From CAZQEZ01 sp964592475 (lineage in GTDB: Bacteria > Bacteroidota > Bacteroidia > Cytophagales > Cyclobacteriaceae), in the NCBI GenBank assembly GCA_964592475.1, contig CAZQEZ010000153.1, positions 1 to 9,292 on the forward strand: a stretch of 9,292 nt of DNA, given 5' to 3'. Under the pieces are notes generated by a model. It searched no databases. It was not told the origin of the DNA and worked only from the letters and a program-made list of their open reading frames with translations. Below are positions 7,159-9,292 of the stretch, piece by piece. The position numbers and the translations under genes were made by a program. Within the stretch, counting starts at the first letter, position 1. Every line of letters starts with the position of its first letter.

Positions 7159-8400
7159 CTAATTACTTGGCAAATACTTCTCCACCACAGGTTTGGAAGC
7201 TGAAATATTGTCAATTTTAAAAACAGAAAGTTTACCATCTGTTGCAATTACAAACACATGATTGTTCGTCATTACTGCCTCTGCTTCTGTACCGGTTAAT
7301 TTATGTTCTTTTTCAGCAAACCCCTCATAGCTTTTTGAAACAGTACCTTTCAAGGTAAACAGGGCTAGCTTTAAGTCGAACTTTTTGGTATCGGAAAAAA
7401 TATTATTAACAATTACTGCAAATTTTGATCCGTCGTTGCTCACTGCTACCCTTTGCGGTAGGGCATCTACACTGCCTTCAGATGACTTCACCCGGGCGTA
7501 CATGTAGCGGTGCTCCTTAATTTTATTGGGTGGTTGGGTCATGTCAAATATTTCTGTAGGATTAAAAGGGTTACTTCCATGTCCACCGGTAATAGTAGGT
7601 ACCACCATTTTACCTCCACCTATTGCCAGATCATTCATTCTTGCGGGGAAAGTTGCCAAATTACCAGGTAATCCGCCAATAAAGAAAAATTCTTCCCGCT
7701 TGATATCAGTTGTATTGCTAATGTCGAAAATTAATATTCCGCTATTGCTACAAGTCAGATAAGCCTTTTTTCTTTTTTCATCTACCAGCAATGATGAACT
7801 TACCACGGCTATAACTTTACTGCCTGAGCCAATGGTATTTTCCTCAGAGGAATAATCATCCACAACTTTTTTCAAATCTGCACTAAGCACTCTTAAGCCA
7901 TAAGGAGAGCAAGCAGCCAGCACCACATCTTTGTAAATTACCGCATCGGTTACTTTAGGATCTGACCGATAAGAAACTGTTTTAGAAAGTTGCACTATTC
8001 CATCGGAAGAAGGCTGCTTATAACTGGCAAGCTTTTCAGGGGCATTGGCTACTGCCACATTATAAATATCTAAACCGCCTTCACTTTTTGAAATGGCAAT
8101 TTGCTGTTTGTAAGCATTGTATCTTATTTTGGCAATGGAGCCACCCACTTTCAAACCTGCTTTATAGCCTGGAATCTCAGGGTTGGTAATGTCAACTATG
8201 TTGAGATAATCTCCCATACCTATAAATAGTAGATTTCTAATGGAATCTCTCTCAATAGCTACAGTGTTGGTAGTCGTAGCCGATGCTTTCGGAATGGGAA
8301 TAGTAGGCGTGTTATCGGTAGGGTCTGGCAATTGTTGTATTTCTTCTTCGCTACATTGAGCAAAAAGTAATACCAGTAAAAAGTATACAATTTTTTTCAT
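7159..8400 (-). CDS. LVIVD-repeat beta-propeller lipoprotein, probably surface-exposed
   Basis: A 413-residue lipoprotein of unknown molecular function. Residues 1-15 are a type II signal peptide (MKKIVYFLLVLLFAQ) with lipobox LFAQ-C and lipidated Cys16. The next residues, SEEE, resemble the acidic lipoprotein export signal that sends Bacteroidota lipoproteins to the cell surface. A Pro/Thr-rich linker (about 22-45) leads into a repeat domain (about 46-410) with LVIVD-type strands: YLNIVDITNPEIPGY (65-79), GLDIYNVAVANAPEKLASY (109-127), GLRVLSADLKKV (168-179), GILIFDISNTTDIK (221-234) and a final KLSVFKIDNI (390-399). Such repeats fold as a beta-propeller, usually a binding scaffold; no catalytic motif is seen. 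It is a single gene, convergent with the phosphatase and ending at the shared terminator. It has no Shine-Dalgarno, only an A-rich stretch before the ATG. Confidence 0.85.
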   Translation of the reverse strand: MKKIVYFLLVLLFAQCSEEEIQQLPDPTDNTPTIPIPKASATTTNTVAIERDSIRNLLFIGMGDYLNIVDITNPEIPGYKAGLKVGGSIAKIRYNAYKQQIAISKSEGGLDIYNVAVANAPEKLASYKQPSSDGIVQLSKTVSYRSDPKVTDAVIYKDVVLAACSPYGLRVLSADLKKVVDDYSSEENTIGSGSKVIAVVSSSLLVDEKRKKAYLTCSNSGILIFDISNTTDIKREEFFFIGGLPGNLATFPARMNDLAIGGGKMVVPTITGGHGSNPFNPTEIFDMTQPPNKIKEHRYMYARVKSSEGSVDALPQRVAVSNDGSKFAVIVNNIFSDTKKFDLKLALFTLKGTVSKSYEGFAEKEHKLTGTEAEAVMTNNHVFVIATDGKLSVFKIDNISASKPVVEKYLPSN

Positions 8401-8810
8401 GGCTTTTTTTTAAAACAAAGGTAGTATTATTATGAATTTGATTAAATATAAAAGATTATAATATCTTACAAAGCAAGTTGGCTGTAAAATGAATGATTGC
8501 TTTAAATTACAGTAGTTGGTTAAGCAAAAAGTTTTAATCATTGGTAGTTACTTAATTGTTCTTTTACAGGACTTTACTATGGTTAATTTGTGGATAGGAT
8601 TGGCAAATTGTGTAAAATCCTCTTACTTACAGGCCAGGTTCAGCTTCTTGTTTTAAATTCAAACTTACATACCCTTTCAATTAATATAATTAATTAATTA
8701 GAAAACCAAACAATGCTTTTAGAGGCTAATGACTGAATGCGCGATATCGAGGTTAAATGAGCCAATGCGGTTAATTGACTGCCTGTAAGCCGTATATTGC
8801 CTGAAGATTA
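8401..8810. other. 410-bp region without a supportable gene
   Basis: Only the lipoprotein promoter candidate, AT-rich tracts (TAATTAATTA at 8691-8700) and small dyads are seen: CTGTAA at 8482-8487 with TTACAG at 8507-8512, AGGATT at 8596-8601 with AATCCT at 8616-8621, and the palindrome CGATATCG at 8742-8749. The hairpins have 6-bp stems, long loops and no T-run, so none is called a terminator. A 37-codon stretch without stops (8807 to 8697, minus) follows the flippase stop in the same frame but has no recognisable family and no start. Confidence 0.5.
8416..8423 (-). promoter_or_regulatory. Predicted -7 promoter element of the lipoprotein gene
   Basis: On the minus strand this reads TACCTTTG, an exact TAnnTTTG match, ending 15 bp before the ATG at 8400. 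It predicts a very short leader of about 10 nt. No TTG -33 element is visible at standard spacing, so confidence is moderate. Confidence 0.45.
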
Positions 8811-9292
8811 TCATAACAGTATCCTTTTGTTTAATACTATCAACACCACAAGGAACAATCCATACCGGATGGCATGCGCAAGGGGGATAGCCTCAATGCT
8901 ATGCGATTGGCTAAGCAATACAACCAGCCCAATGTAAAATATAGCAGACCCCGCTTGTAATAGTATGAATAAAACGGTGCGAGCTTGAGCTACAATAATG
9001 AAAGTAAGTAAGTAACTTATTATACTGAAAAAATCTCCTATCAATTGAAAACGGAAAAGATGGGCAGCATCCTTAAATTCCTCATTAAAAAACACGAGAA
9101 TTGCAGTATCGCGCAAAAAGTACAGAGCAAGCAGACCGATAATAGAAAAAGGGAGTACAATAGACAACATCTCTCGTAAGTATCTACGCAAATGATTTGA
9201 ATTAAATATCAGAGAGGAAATTTTAGGATAATAGACTGATCCTACAGTAGCAATGAAAATGTCTATATAGGTATCAGATAATTTTACTACAG
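8811..9292 (-). CDS. Wzx-like polysaccharide flippase, C-terminal part (enters from right edge)
   Basis: The last 159 residues of a multi-pass membrane protein of the MOP flippase superfamily, which moves lipid-linked sugar repeat units across the inner membrane for O-antigen or exopolysaccharide assembly. The frame stays open to the window edge: upstream of a TTG at 9191 it reads VVKLSDTYIDIFIATVGSVY and YPKISSLIFNSN, the conserved LSD-xY...YYPK segment of O-antigen translocases, so that TTG is not the true start. Hydrophobic segments in the visible part are at about 43-59, 83-101, 105-126 and 136-153, the last four of the expected twelve or so. The protein ends NKRILL followed by two stops (TGA, TAA). 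Family assignment rests on the membrane pattern and the LSD/YYPK segment. Wzx genes usually sit inside polysaccharide clusters, which would lie beyond position 9292. Confidence 0.75.
   Translation of the reverse strand, partial: VVKLSDTYIDIFIATVGSVYYPKISSLIFNSNHLRRYLREMLSIVLPFSIIGLLALYFLRDTAILVFFNEEFKDAAHLFRFQLIGDFFSIISYLLTFIIVAQARTVLFILLQAGSAIFYIGLVVLLSQSHSIEAIPLAHAIRYGLFLVVLIVLNKRILL

Noticed and set aside
8811..9191. Flippase as a complete 126-residue gene starting at 9191
   Set aside because: The codon at 9191 is TTG and the frame is open with flippase-like sequence all the way to the window edge, so the gene is a partial one.
1..9292. CRISPR array, tRNA, insertion sequence, toxin-antitoxin or phage defence genes
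   Set aside because: No regularly spaced repeats, cloverleaf-type sequence, transposase motif or small paired toxin-antitoxin frames were seen on either strand.

Overview
The window looks like a chromosomal segment of a Bacteroidota bacterium, probably Cytophagales-like. The evidence is low-to-moderate GC content, few Shine-Dalgarno sites, exact matches to the Bacteroidota -7 promoter element TAnnTTTG ahead of two genes, a lipoprotein whose mature end (Cys-Ser-Glu-Glu-Glu) resembles that phylum's surface-export signal, and a PyrR-like phosphoribosyltransferase of a form I associate with the phylum. The assignment to class is inference.

Left part (1-1794, all minus strand): the N-terminal 188 residues of a PAS-domain sensor that runs off the left edge, then a two-gene unit in which an Lrp/AsnC-family regulator (1794 to 1318) is followed 11 bp later by the PyrR-like phosphoribosyltransferase (1306 to 797).

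Centre (1795-5880, plus strand): a 243-bp divergent promoter region leads into four tightly packed genes: purK, purE (4-bp ATGA overlap), waaA/kdtA (9-bp gap with a good ribosome binding site) and rsgA (1-bp gap, start reassigned to 4960). PurK and PurE make CAIR, the carboxylated intermediate of de novo purine synthesis. WaaA adds Kdo to lipid A. RsgA is the circularly permuted GTPase of 30S ribosome maturation. The unit joins nucleotide supply, outer membrane assembly and ribosome assembly, as growth-linked operons often do.

Right part (5881-9292): a purple-acid-phosphatase-like metallophosphoesterase keeps an intact catalytic domain but has lost its start, signal peptide and most of its N-terminal fibronectin-like domain, so I call it a 5'-truncated pseudogene. 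A short signal-peptide-like fragment lies just upstream. A strong, probably bidirectional terminator separates it from a convergent LVIVD-repeat (beta-propeller) lipoprotein. After about 410 bp with no supportable gene comes the C-terminal part of a Wzx-like polysaccharide flippase (minus strand), which enters from beyond the right edge and hints at a polysaccharide locus there.

I found no CRISPR array, tRNA, rRNA, insertion sequence or recognisable defence system, and nothing I can defend as a new biological system. The points most worth checking are the truncated phosphatase, the altered PRPP-protein loop of the PyrR-like enzyme, and the paired near-palindromes in the Lrp-purK intergenic region.
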